Positions 44,319-55,460 of a DNA stretch of 64,000 nt are shown here, one piece after another. Both the position numbers and the translations under genes were made by a program. Where the stretch lies: the NCBI GenBank assembly GCA_963082975.1, contig OY720345.1:13170491-13234490 (forward strand). Direction: 5' to 3'. The stretch comes from Labia minor. Its lineage: Eukaryota > Arthropoda > Insecta > Dermaptera > Spongiphoridae. The notes below the pieces were generated by a model, which searched no databases, was not told where the DNA came from, and saw only the letters and a program-made list of their open reading frames with translations. Position 1 is the stretch's first letter. Each line of letters starts with the position of its first letter.

Positions 44319-44600
44319 ACTCGAAAGTTCTTGGCAGCTACAACCACATTTCTCCAAGTGTCCCCGGTGACCTCATCTTTCTTTGGCCAATAAATGCTGG
44401 AAAGAATAATCTGAATCTACTCTCATCTCCCAGGGTCATAGACCATGCGTGGCTCAACGGTACTCGAAAGTTCTTGGCAGCTTCAACCACATTTCTCCAA
44501 GTGTCCTTATCCTGAGCCTCTGTTCCATCTCTCGTACGTCATTCCCTAATGTACTCATCTTTCTTTGGCCCATAAATGCTGGGGAGAATCCTATTCTCTG
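44319..44600 (-). repeat. 141-bp tandem duplication in the retrotransposon 3' end
   Basis: TACTCGAAAGTTCTTGGCAG begins at 44319 and again at 44460, each followed by CCACATTTCTCCAAGTGTCC and later CTCATCTTTCTTTGGCC. Copies differ by small indels; the right copy retains extra sequence present also at 53960-54230. Confidence 0.85.
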
Positions 44601-45110
44601 AATCCACTCTCATCTCCAAAGATCATAGACCATGTCTAACACTCATATAATACAACAGACAAAATAATTGTTTTATATATTTTAATTTTCATTCCCTTTT
44701 ATAATAATTTTGATGAGATAAGCCTCTTTACTGCATGATAACAGGCGTTTTCCGATTGCAACTTCGATTTCAATTCTTCTCAAATATTATTATCCTTCGT
44801 GATTACATTCAATTTTTCTACATATTCAAATTCTACATTTTGTATGTTAAAACTGCTCCTGTTTGTTTCTAAATATATTTATTTATCATTATTAATTTCA
44901 AACCTCATCTCTTTTCCTACCTCGATTAATTTTTCCTCGCTATCTGTAATTGCAATTGCCGAATCTCCTATTATATTTAAGTCGTCTGGGTCACCTAATA
45001 TTTTACAATTGATTTCCACATCTTACTCTTTCTTTACTACCTTCAAGATAAATTTTAAGATCAAAATTTGAAAAAGTTTATCCGGATCTATTGAGTCATG
45101 CGTAGGTTTT
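44319..45110 (-). pseudogene. Non-LTR retrotransposon ORF2 3' portion (R-family), degraded
   Basis: Minus-strand pieces include DPDDLNIIGDSAIAITDSEE (a decayed form of the YADD catalytic box), KEMRFEINND, VITKDNNI and KIKIYKTIILSVVLYE, in the order found in RTE-like reverse transcriptases; several stops interrupt them. The final part (44319-44600) is the ORF C-terminus and is tandemly duplicated with a 141-bp period. Same family as 53935-54560; the 3' end of the element points left, at about 44316, next to TATCTATCTA, the complement of its GATA-type tail. Confidence 0.85.
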
Positions 45111-45114
45111 ACTA

Positions 45115-45765
45115 AAGTCTACAAATAATTAGTGAACAGAGATATTGAATTCGCGGTTTTTTTAATATCTGTCATAATGAAAATATCTTAATTAATGTTG
45201 ATCGATTTGGCATGAACCCGCAATGATATCGTCTAATATTTCCTCCGCCTATAGTTTATAAGTATTGTATATGTTATAATAGAGTATAATATTTCTTGAT
45301 CATTTCAATTCGATATTTTAATTTCATTGCTTGATTTTTATTGAATATTTTTAATTATAATAAAATTTGAGAAAATGCAAAGTTAGAGACTTGAGACAAT
45401 TTATAAAAATTAACGGTATAAAAGTATTGATAAAACTAAAGATAAATTAACAATATATACATTCATTAATAGTATTAATTTAAATTAATGGATTTATTTG
45501 ATTTTTTATTATTAAGTTCATTTATTAATTTTTTTAGATCATAGTTAATTCCCTCCCTTAAAATAAAAGAAGTACCTATTCAAATATGGAAAAAATAAAT
45601 ACAAAATAATTTAAGTTAAATATGATTTAAATATTTTATTATATTAATTAAAATGAGAACTTTTAGAATAAATTATTTAATTGAAATGATATTTGAATAT
45701 TAGAATTTAAAATAAAAAGTTAAAATTTATAATAATTCTTTGATTGCTAGTTATATACATTGTGT
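45115..45765. other. AT-rich spacer
   Basis: A/T-rich; the first 120 bp may still be decayed retrotransposon sequence. Nothing else recognised. Confidence 0.45.
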
Positions 45766-45769
45766 AAAA

Positions 45770-45930
45770 TGAGTCCGCCAGTCAGTGGGCCACGCCTGGC
45801 TCTTGAATGAACAACACGGAGAACTATATATAAACTTTAAATCTCTCTCTCTCCCGCTCACACACACTCCCACCTCTCTCCTCATCCCCTCCACCTCTCA
45901 TTTCTTAGTTATTTCAATTTCCACAAATTG
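45770..45930. other. Small G+C-richer island
   Basis: CCGCCAGTCAGTGGGCCACG then CT-rich sequence to 45905. No element ends and no domain in the 64-residue frame. Confidence 0.25.
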
Positions 45931-46004
45931 TCTTATTTTTAAAATATTCACTAATTTACTTTCTATTTTTATTCTTTAATCCTTAAATAATATATTTTCT
46001 ATTT

Positions 46005-46039
46005 TATGTTAAAATGTAAATAACTTACATTTTAACATA
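46005..46039. repeat. Perfect 15-bp stem-loop
   Basis: TATGTTAAAATGTAA pairs with TTACATTTTAACATA around the loop ATAAC. Its perfection over 30 bp in an otherwise unstructured AT stretch is notable. No U-run placement or gene context suggests a terminator. Confidence 0.85.
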
Positions 46040-46319
46040 TTACACTATGACAGCAAAAAAGTAAACGAATTACATACATACATACAAACAGTCTCCTTTA
46101 TATATATAGATTAGAAAGTATACGTACCATTTGAAAAAAAAACAAATAATATTAGTTATTATTCACAAAAGTTGAAAAATAATTTTTATTTTTTGTAGTT
46201 TTAATTTTATCGTATAGAGATTGATACTAATATAAAATATTTATAAACATTTTTATTTATTTAGTTTTATATATTTCTATTTATTTAAATTGTTTGTATA
46301 TATATTATTACTTTTGTTA

Positions 46320-46935
46320 TTTTTTTTTTTTTTTTTTTTTTTTGTGAACTTCCCAGCAATCCATCGTGTTTGGGGTATTAGTGCGAAAAATTGACCCTTC
46401 TTTCTTTATATGAAAGATATGTGAAAAAAAAACAGGGAAATAGGGAAGCTTATTTAGTGAATATGGGTGATAGTAGTGGATGAATAGAAGAAAAACAGCA
46501 TCCAACCAAACCACCTTTACTTTTGCTTTCTTTTCCTTTTCTTCTTGTTCTCTTTTATTTTATTTTATTTTATTTCACCCACTCGTTAGGGGGTGGTAGT
46601 GGATGAAACCCCTCTAAAGCAGCAGCCATTATTTATCGATGGGTATAAATCAAATCATGAAGATTCTTTCTTTTCTTCGTTCGTTTTTTTTTCTTTCCTT
46701 CAGAAAGAGAAAGAAAGAGAGTAGGGCCATATATATTAGAGAAAAATAAGGAGCTAGAGAGGATTAACTCTCTCTCTCTCTCTTTCAATCTTTTTTCAAA
46801 AGACAGCTACTGAAAAAATCATATTAATAAGAAACTTTTTGCGCTTAGTGCACTCTGTCTTTAACCTGAGGTGAGGGTGAAAGGAAATGACAGAGACTAC
46901 TCAGTAGATAGAAAAAGAAAGTAGAATCTAGTAAA
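46320..46935. other. Island with T24 run and CT/GA tracts
   Basis: T run 46320-46343, then more complex sequence (ATCGTGTTTGGGGTATTAG), GGGGGTGGTAGTGGATG at 46589, AGAAAGAGAAAGAAAGAGAG (about 46703-46722) and a CT tract at 46769-46785. The minus-strand frame ending in poly-Lys is an artefact of the T run. No repeat match. Confidence 0.3.
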
Positions 46936-46939
46936 ATAA

Positions 46940-47210
46940 AAGAGATAGAATGAGTGAGTTATATAAAATATTATAATATCTATTGATAAATTTTCTTATA
47001 ATATTAATCGCAACTTTCGATATTATATATATACATATATACTATATATAATAAAACAAAATATATTAAAGATCTCTATAAATTCTATTTTATTATTAAA
47101 TTATTATTTTATTTATTAATAAATACAATTAATAATTTTTATTGATTAATTTAAAAAATTATTATTTAAAATATGATTAATTTATTGTATAATCTATTAA
47201 AATATCATCA
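46940..47210. other. AT-rich spacer
   Basis: A/T-rich; nothing recognised. Confidence 0.4.
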
Positions 47211-47214
47211 ATAT

Positions 47215-47670
47215 ATATAATTTCCTATGTATATATGAAATGTCTATAACATTGTGAAGTTAGTTACAAATTTAGAATTTTTCAATTTACAATTTTTTTA
47301 GAATTTGAAATTAAAAATAATTTAAAATACAAATTGAAATTAAATTAAATTTATATATATTTATTTATTATTATTATTTTTTATAATAAAAGAGAATTTA
47401 TATTAATTATAATAAACATAAAAAGAAACCTATCAAAATTATTAATTTGTTACTAACTTCATTTTTTTTAAATTTTGTTTTGTTAAATATTGAAAAAAAA
47501 AAAAAATTACGACGATTTGAATAAAGTTATTTATTTTATATTTAAACATTGTGATGTTTCGTAAGTATTTGAAACACAATTTCCTACTAAATTATTATTC
47601 TTAATCAATCTCGTGCGACTAGAAGCCGCCTGTCCCTCTAATTGTAAGAGATCGGCAACGGCTAGTATAT
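47215..47670 (+). mobile_element. AT-rich repeat ending ...ACGGCTAGTA (partner 32955-33191)
   Basis: Longer copy of the repeat at 32955. The same ordered blocks are separated by extra sequence at 47280-47410 and 47550-47620. Ends GATCGGCAACGGCTAGTATA, so the two copies end at the same CTAGTA position. This supports it being a real element edge. Confidence 0.55.
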
Positions 47671-47674
47671 TTTA

Positions 47675-48485
47675 TAATTGACCATTAATATTAATTAAAA
47701 TTAATTAATTTATTCATATCTTGAAAACGATATAATTTTATAATAATTAGCCAAGCGAAATGATCCTTTTTCAGTTCATAAATTTAATAAAACAATGTCA
47801 TCAACCACAGTTCATATCTTTACATTTCAAGTGAAAAAAAATAGTTTAATAAATTTTATTTTATTTATTATATTTACATATAAATTTTGTTGTAAAAAAC
47901 CATTAATCGCATAATAACAAGAATTTTAAATTTTTCTCTAATATTTTTAAGTATTTAAAATAGATTATAGATATATATATACTATATTATAGAAATAAAA
48001 TGAGGAGCCTGGAGGGTAACAAAAGATTTAGAAATGAAACTCTCAAACTTCTTTTTTATACTGTTCCTCTTCAGGATCCTCTTCAGTACTTTGGTTTTGT
48101 TATGATTTGCATTGGTTACAAAAAATTATTTAAAAGTTTGTATACTGAATCTTTTTCTTTTCTTTTAATAAATATTTCGTCTTTCAAGTCGATTAATCAA
48201 TTTATCCAAGCTGTTAATTATATTCCAAGTTTCTTAATATATAATACAATCATCTGCTTAAATTCAATTTTTTGTTTGTTTGGATTACATTGGAATATTT
48301 CGTAATTTTTCAAATGTCTGACTTATTCTTGATTTATTTATTAAGTAGGAAATTTTGTAATTTCAATTTAATCGTTTTTTAAAGATTTCATTGAATCATA
48401 AATAAATTACTTAGTATATATTGACTGGTATTTTTTTTTCCAATTAGAGGATAAAATTTTTTCATTTTATTTTTTGATGTGATGG
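47675..48485. other. AT-rich spacer
   Basis: Mostly A/T-rich. A 101-residue plus-strand frame (48000-48305) contains no recognisable domain; its first third is compositionally more balanced, but I do not call a gene. Confidence 0.4.
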
Positions 48486-48489
48486 GCTA

Positions 48490-48900
48490 ACAAGTGTCCA
48501 CCTCAATACAATCGATCCCTTCTTTATTTTTTGCGTTGTTATTTTATATGTATCCCTTCTTTAGACGTTTACATAACCAAAGGGAGTCTGGCTTCTCTGG
48601 AATTGGTTTATTGGACATTCAACTGGACATTCATTCATTCAATTGGATGGACATAACTATTTACCCTCTCTTTTCTCTCTCTCTCTCACTCTCTCTTCTC
48701 GTTTTCTTTCTTTTTTCCTTTTTTTTATAATAGAATAAAAACACACGACAAGCAACCAAGAAATATTCAAATAAATAAAGAATTTCATTTCGAATGAATA
48801 TATATTGAATTGGTTGTTTGGATGAAGGAGGCGGGGGTATATGTGGGAGGGGTGGGATTAGGAGTAGAAGTAAAGAAAGAAGGGATATAAGATAGAAATA
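48490..48900. other. Island with CT tract
   Basis: More complex sequence with the direct repeat TGGACATTCA / TGGACATTCATTCATTCAA (about 48613-48640), a CT tract at 48669-48695 and G-rich sequence at 48830-48865. Overlapping frames on both strands are low complexity. No repeat match. Confidence 0.25.
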
Positions 48901-48904
48901 AGAA

Positions 48905-49435
48905 TTTTTAAAGCCAATGGAAAAGAATGGACAAAATGACCATTGAAATGGATTTTTTTCATTTTTCAAATTTTCTTCATAGAAAAATCTTTTAATAAAA
49001 AATTACAGTCATATATAAAAGTAAACATATTGTCTTAAAAGAAAATTGAATTTTTTTAATTTTTATACATTTATATACATATATTATACCTACAATATAT
49101 GTATACTTACGTATTATTTATATTAAAGATGATTTTTTTTTTATAATATTGTTAGATAAATAAAATACTTAATAAGATCTTAAAATTAGATTAGAAAAAA
49201 AAAATTGAAAAATTCAACACTAGTGATTTATTTTTTTTTTTAATATATATTTATATGTATATATTTCAAGTTTTCATTTTACTATAAAAATAAGCATACA
49301 TATATATTTATATATATTAAATAAGTTCAAATAATTTAAAAGAACATAAATTAAAATAATAGTTATAAAACATACTGCCCTTACGTATTAATGCACTGAA
49401 AGACATGAATATAAAATAATATATATTTCGTAATT
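48905..49435. other. AT-rich spacer
   Basis: A/T-rich; nothing recognised. Confidence 0.5.
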
Positions 49436-49439
49436 TTTT

Positions 49440-49856
49440 TTTATTTATATTTATAATATTTTTGTATTTAAGGAAGCGCTGTCTGACATAGTTGCTGATG
49501 TCATTTAAATTGCCTATTGTAAGTTAAGAAAAAACTAATAAACGTTCTGAAACAATTTTAAATAATTTAAAAGTAAGTATTAATGCACTCAAAGACAGAT
49601 ATGGATAAAACATTCATTTTTTAATTTTATTTTTATTTATAATATTTTGTATTTAAGGTTGTTAACGTCATTTGAATTTCCTATTTTGAATTAAGAAAAA
49701 AATAATAATGATGATTTTTCCCGAGGCTGAAATCAATAAAGATCGATTTTTCTTTATAAAAATTATCTATGGTGTGAATTTCAAAAAAATCCTTAGAGCG
49801 GTTTATTATTTCAAAAATACATACATATATATATATATATACAATTTTTGCTAGTA
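49440..49856. mobile_element. H2-related divergent element (family H3), internally repeated
   Basis: Blocks repeat within it: AAGGAAGCGCTGTCTGACAT...TTGCCTATT at 49470 and AAGGTTGTTAACGTCATTTG...TTTCCTATT at 49656. Each is preceded by a TAATGCACT/AAAGACA block (49388, 49582). TTTTTCCCGAGGCTGAAATC (49717) corresponds to the CCCGAGGATAAAACC block of H2. The segment 49650-49840 is shared in inverse orientation with 17780-17965. The right edge is TTTTTGCTAGTATAAT, again with CTAGTA. No coding capacity. Confidence 0.55.
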
Positions 49857-49869
49857 TAATAAGATAAAA

Positions 49870-50435
49870 AATATAGGAAATATATTTTTATTTCTTTAAA
49901 CTTAAAATTATATTTATATATATATATTTTAAATAAAAAATAATATTATATAAAATCAAGATGAAGAAGTGATCATATCATTAATGCATTAAATGTTGTT
50001 GGAATTTGCTTAAATCTTTGTTTATTTTTAATTGATGCAGGATTATAATTAATATCTATTATTAAATAAAATAATAATAATAATAAATAAATAAATATAG
50101 GTAAATATAGGTAAAACTTATTATTTGTTAGAAATCACTCACTAAGTTATGTTCCTCCCTACCTTTTAGGGAAACAAGAATATTATTTTTATTTTGACCT
50201 TTTGACCTCAGTTGATGCAATTGATGATATTGTTTTTGATTCTTGTCACATATGATAGAATGCTAACTATTTTCACCGATTATTTGACATATTCTCTACG
50301 GCGGATCACAAACCGTTGTGATAGATTACTTACAAATACTAATCGTTTACTATTTTTTTTTATTAAAAATACATTTATCTTTTTAGAAATCAGCATCCTT
50401 TGCTTAAAGATTGGATAGTATTTTGTGTTGGAATA
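49870..50435. other. AT-rich spacer
   Basis: A/T-rich; a 68-residue frame at 50212-50418 is hydrophobic AT-noise. No gene called. Confidence 0.45.
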
Positions 50436-50439
50436 TTCT

Positions 50440-50910
50440 CAAGAGACGTTCATAAAGCACGAAAGATGGCGAAAAAGAGAGAGTGAGAGGGAGAGAGAGA
50501 GGTGAGTGATAAATGAGACGATGATATATTAAAAGTAATCGAATCAAATTCCTTCCTTACGGATAGAATTCAATTTTTCTTGGTCTTTTGACGGGCGCAT
50601 TTCCGGTCCTGCGCCCTCTTCATTCTCCTTGCACCCCTCCTTATATACACCCCCATGCCACCTCACCCGACTCTAACACTCTCTGAGCAAGAAACTTGTT
50701 TCATTCTAGAATGTCTATTCATCTTGAGATAAAAAGAAATCGAGGGGAAAACAAATCTCTATAGTTCTGGAACATCCAATAGATCTATCACCGATCGCAA
50801 TCGTTAAGCCAATCGAAACCACTTGAAAATAACGAACCGATAGATACTATTTATCATTCTCTTTTTATTCACCCCCCCCACCACTCCCCTTCCCCTTGTA
50901 TGCATGAAGT
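50440..50910. other. Island with GA tract and CpG-containing core
   Basis: GA-rich at 50476-50503, then GGGCGCATTTCCGGTCCTGC (about 50593), C-rich sequence and a complex tail with GATCGCAATCG. No domain-bearing frame, no repeat match. Possibly regulatory. Confidence 0.3.
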
Positions 50911-50952
50911 AAATTTTATAATAATATTTTTATTAATTAACTTATAAATATA

Positions 50953-51359
50953 CGAGGGTGGGGTAAAAAGTTTCCGGCCTGACCAAGAAAAACGATGTTT
51001 TTAAATTTTTTTTTTTGCTTTATTTTTCAACATTCAGGATAGCTGAGACGTGTACGATGTCAGCTGAACGTGTGCGAAATATTTTGCACAACCATTTAAA
51101 CATGGAAAGCTGTGTGCAACGTGGGTGCCGCGTTTGCTAACGTTAGACCAAAAACTGGTTCGAAAAACCGTAATCCAAACGAATTTTTGCGTCGATTCAT
51201 AACTGTGGATGAAACTTAAATCAAATTAAATTTAATTAACACCGTTATGAGAAATGTATCAGTGTTTGATGGAAATTATGTTGAAAAATATAGCAAAAAA
51301 AAAAAATTTTAAAAAATCGTTTTTCTTGGTCTGGCCGGAAACTTTTCACCCCACCCTCG
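50953..51359 (+). mobile_element. Internally deleted mariner, long TIRs, TA target
   Basis: 407 bp. Left end CGAGGGTGGGGTAAAAAGTT; right-end complement CGAGGGTGGGGTGAAAAGTT. The inverted repeats extend to about 50 bp (TTCCGGCC, ACCAAGAAAAACGAT). TA sits on both sides (50951-50952 and 51360-51361). Encodes only fragments of a mariner transposase on the plus strand. Confidence 0.95.
51058..51290 (+). pseudogene. mariner transposase fragments
   Basis: Three pieces in order. MSAERVRNILHNHLNMESCV (about 51058-51117) matches the second helix-turn-helix/linker region. NEFLRRFITVDET (about 51180-51218) contains the first catalytic Asp of mariner (usually ...VDETW) and is cut by a stop one codon before the expected Trp. 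HRYEKCISV then FDGNYVEKY (about 51240-51290) is the C-terminus with a frame change. The region with the second and third Asp is deleted. Confidence 0.85.
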
Positions 51360-51369
51360 TATATCTATA

Positions 51370-52220
51370 TATCAAATATGTTAAATTATAATTAGGTTTT
51401 AACAAATAAAATTAAATAAAATTAAATTTTATAATATTAATATTTTTTAATTGTAATTTAGTTTTTTATTGTATTTTATCATAGTCATTATAATTCTATA
51501 GTTTATACCTTCCCAGACTATTATTAATTAATTATAGTAATCAATAAATTATTAAAACATTGAAAGATAAGTATTTTAAATAAAACATTAAACAATAATT
51601 TAATTATATAATTATTATTTTTATTTCCTGAACATTCTTTAAAAATAATATCTAGGTATGTTCGTACCAAAATTTAATTCAATCATAAATATAATAATTA
51701 TTTTCTAATATATATTCCAATGACGAATTTTTTCAAATTCCCAACTAAGGTCACAAAACGTTTCGATGCTTACATATAAAAGTTTGTCGACTTAAGATGC
51801 CACTATTTCACATTTGACATGCACATGCATATGTTAACCTTGAAACACTAATCAAATTAATACACTCTCAGAAAAATTAACGCAATGGATTTGTCTATTA
51901 TAATTTCAAAATGTGAAATAGTGATATTTTATTAAACACTGTAATCGCAACATCCAAATATTTTATGTTTACCTCGTATGACACCTTGGTTTTAGAATTT
52001 TCTCCGTCAGTGTATATACATAGTGGCTTCCAGAGAAGTAAATTTAATTTAAAATTGTTGATTAATTATATAAAACACCCCCTATTTTATTTTTTGATAT
52101 TTTTCAAATTATTTTTTTTTTTTTCAATATTTTTTCCTCTACATTCTTATATTATTTATTATACAACATCAAGCTTCACAGATAAATATCCGGCTCTCAT
52201 TTTTTGACAACCGCATAGAG
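51370..52220. other. AT-rich spacer
   Basis: A/T-rich; the patch 51720-51900 is slightly more complex but shows no element ends. The 80-residue frame at 51965-52207 is Phe/Ile-rich noise. Confidence 0.45.
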
Positions 52221-52229
52221 ACAGGCAAC

Positions 52230-52920
52230 CACCCATCACTATCTGTTTGCAACCCTTATAATTCTCTCTGTTCTTTAATAAAATATCTTCCTCTCTTTTT
52301 TTATTCCCTTTCCTCTAACCTCACCCCCTCCTCCTCTTTCTCCTCAACACACACATATACATTTACCTCTTTCTACCCCCCCCCTATCCCTGCCGTACAA
52401 CGAAACATCAAATGCTTCCACATCCATTGAAGGACAAGAAGACGAGAGTGGTGGAAAAGGACATATATGTGCATTTATATATCTATATATGTTATTTCCT
52501 CCACCTACCCCCCTACTCCCTTTCTCTTTTTTCATTCGCCCTCCTTTGCGCGCAATTCATCCCCTTAACGCCCTCTCTACCGCGCGCGCGTCTCCGACTT
52601 TACCGCTGTTGCGGGTAACGGCATCAAAACCAACCCCCTCCTCACCCCCTATCTCCACTCTTCTTATTCCTTCATCCCTCGATGGCGATAGTGGAGTGAG
52701 AGGTTTTAGCTTCTCTCTCTCTGGTAAGGATCAATATAGAGAAAGAGTCGCTCTCTCCCTCTCTTTTACTCACCCCCTAACCCATACCCCCCTAACCCCA
52801 CGATAACGCTTGCTTTTCTGACATAGACGACGACGGGGTAGTTGAGCAACCCCATCGTGTATACTGGTCGGAGGTACAGCGCCAAAACAGTCAAGGCTTA
52901 AGAGTCACACACTAACATAA
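52230..52920. promoter_or_regulatory. CpG-containing, C-rich island; candidate promoter region
   Basis: The richest G+C stretch of the window: pyrimidine-rich flanks, CCGCGCGCGCGTCTCCG (about 52579-52595), GTTGCGGGTAACGGC, GACGACGACGGGGTAG and GTCGGAGGTACAGCGCC. Overlapping frames of 63-105 residues on both strands are Pro/Ser low complexity with no domain. A promoter or 5' UTR of a gene outside or further along is possible from composition alone; I found no TATA box or splice signal that settles it. Confidence 0.3.
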
Positions 52921-52924
52921 CCTC

Positions 52925-53930
52925 AAACGAATCGAAACAAAAAAAAAACAAACATTTTATAAAACAGACAAAAAGAAAATATTTTTTTATATTTTAAATA
53001 AACAAGTCATTAAACTAATAACACCTTTGAAACTTACTAATAGAATAATACTAATACAAATAAAAAAAATAAAATAAATAATTTTATCCATTAATATATT
53101 TATTAGACGTATTTAATCAAACTTACAAATCTTAAAACTCACCTCCCATTTCAATTTTTAACCTGTTCTACTTATCTCAATAGATAAATAAAATATATTT
53201 TAATATTTTTTTAAATATTAATAATTAACCTTTATCTAAAAAACGGTATTGATGCAAGGTTGAGAAATGTGATGGGGGTGGGAAGAGAAAAACATTCGAA
53301 GTAAATATTTTATTATAAATTTAATAATTCTTCGATATTTTCTTTGTATCGTGTTTATTTACTTATTTATTTTATTAGTAATATAATTATCTTTAATATC
53401 ACATTTGTATTATTATTATTTTGTTATTATAAAAATGAATAAGGATAAATTGAATGTTAGTCTTTTTTGATGGTTGTAAATAAGAAAAATCTGAGCTTTT
53501 TATAAAGAACAAATTTATTGATGGCCTTGATATTTGTCTTAATTTTGAACTTAAATAATCGTTGGTGGACACATTTACTCGTTTAATGCTGATGAATCTT
53601 ACAAGAAAAATGAAATTTATCTTACTATTTTTTCCTGATTTATCTCTTGATTTTATTGGCAATTTATTTAATTATTTTGATGTTTATATAAAAAAACTCT
53701 AAATAAAATGATACTTTTTTTACCATTTAATAATAATAATAATAATAATTCATAAATGCATCATTGCCATTTATTATAAAAAATATGCTGTTTATATATA
53801 TGTTTTCCCTTAAGCGCGTTTTCTTATTTAAACTGACCAATTGTCTAAAAGAAAATTATAATAATCATCTTACTTTTATTTTCAAATTTAATAAAAAAAA
53901 AAAAATTAAATAAGAAGTAGTCAATATAAA
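52925..53930. other. AT-rich spacer
   Basis: A/T-rich; (AAT)n at about 53730-53748. The 87-residue minus-strand frame at 53399-53662 is Ser/Lys/Asn/Ile noise. No gene called. Confidence 0.45.
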
Positions 53931-53934
53931 ATCT

Positions 53935-54560
53935 ATCTATCTATGTAGTTCTGTGGAACTCGAACGTTCTTGGTCGCAGCAATCACATTTCTCCAACTAT
54001 CCCTATCCTGAGCCAAAATCATCCAATCCCTACCCTCTCCTATATCTCTCAAGTCCCTTTCCCAATCGGTCTCCCCACCAATATATTTTTCGCCATTCTT
54101 TCTTCTTCTGTTCTAGCCACATATCCTACCCTCGATTTTATGACCCTAACTATGTTTAAAGATGCATAGAGGTCATGTAATTCCTCGTTATGCAGTCTCC
54201 GCCCTTCCTCGGTGACCTCATCTTTCTTTGGCCCATAAATGCAGGGTAGAATCCTATTCTCAAATATCTAAATCTACTCTCGTCTTTTAAGGTCATAGAC
54301 CATGCCTCAAATCCATATAATACAACCAGCAAAATAATTGTTTTATATATTCTAATTTTTTTTCCCTTGATAATAATTTTGGTGCGATAAGCCCCTTTAC
54401 TGCATGATAACAAGCTTTTCCAGATTGTAACCTCGCTTTAAATTCTTCTCGAATATTATTATCCTTCGTGATTACAGATCCTAAGTATTTAAATTTTTCT
54501 ACATTTTCAAATTCTATATTTTGCATGTTAAGACTTTGTGTGTGTTAATACTATTCCTCT
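53935..54560 (-). pseudogene. Non-LTR retrotransposon ORF2 C-terminal part
   Basis: On the minus strand: KFKYLGSVITKDNNIREEFK (about 54500-54440), KACYHAVKGLI, then in another frame IRIYKTIILLVVLYGFEAWS with LRYLRI following, and REEGRRLHNEELHDLYASLN in a third. This order is that of the region after the catalytic YADD in insect RTE-like reverse transcriptases (the KFKYLG..., IYKT...LYG.EAW motifs). The ORF ends near NVIAATKNVRVP, 25 bp before a CTATCTATCTATC tail on the plus strand. At least two frameshifts. The best-preserved copy of this family in the window. Confidence 0.9.
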
Positions 54561-54564
54561 CCGT

Positions 54565-55455
54565 TACTAAATATTTTGTAATCAATATAAGATATAAAAT
54601 GATTATCATTAAAAATAAAAAACTTTCTTTATTATGTTATATTTATCTTTTAGATATTTAAAAAAATTAATTTTTAACATTTAAAAAAAAAAAAAATTAT
54701 TTAACTGACATAAAAGTAAAACACACATTTTCTAAGATATTTAATTTATTAATTATTAATTTAAGTACAAATTAATCAAATAAGTTTATTTTTTTTATTT
54801 TTATAAAATACAATATATAGAAGATTTAAGTATTAGTATTTTTATTTATTTTCTGTTTTTTAAACTCTGAATTTATTCTCTATATACCAATTTTTTCCAA
54901 AGTACGGTTAATATATCCTCTTAAGATAATTGGCTTTACAATTAAAGCAATATCTTATATATACCTCTCCCCTCCTCTCCCAATCCCCCCGTGTCTCTCC
55001 ATATAAGTAGATTATCCAATTAACTTATCGAATAAATTAATAAATAGATATAAAAAATAAAAACAAACAAACAAAATATCCGACTTTAATTATTAGCTAT
55101 CTTAAGAGGATTTAGGTAAAGTATTTAATTTCATGATATTTTTAGTTAGTTAGAAAAGAAAGAGAGAGGAAGGGATTTTGAAAAATTATGACTCTACCAT
55201 ACATGTTTTTACTTTCGTTAAACCAATTAGTGCACTGAATTTTACCTATTGGATTATTTTAAATTCAAATGATTTATATTTATTATTTATTTATAATTTG
55301 TGATATACATATGTATTTTAATATTCTTCAAATTATTATTATTATTATTATTATTAGTTTATTAGAATATTTTTTTTTCTTTAATTGTGTAAAATGCTTA
55401 ATTTTATTTCAAAAAAAAGATGAAAAGACAAGTTTCTTGTTATTTATAAATTAAA
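54565..55455. other. AT-rich spacer
   Basis: A/T-rich with a small C-rich patch at 54965-55000 and (TTA)n at 55336-55356. Nothing recognised. Confidence 0.5.
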
Positions 55456-55460
55456 TATAA

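Noticed and set aside
48000..48305. 101-residue plus-strand frame as a small gene
   Set aside because: No domain, no start context or upstream signals, and hydrophobic AT-biased residues in its second half.
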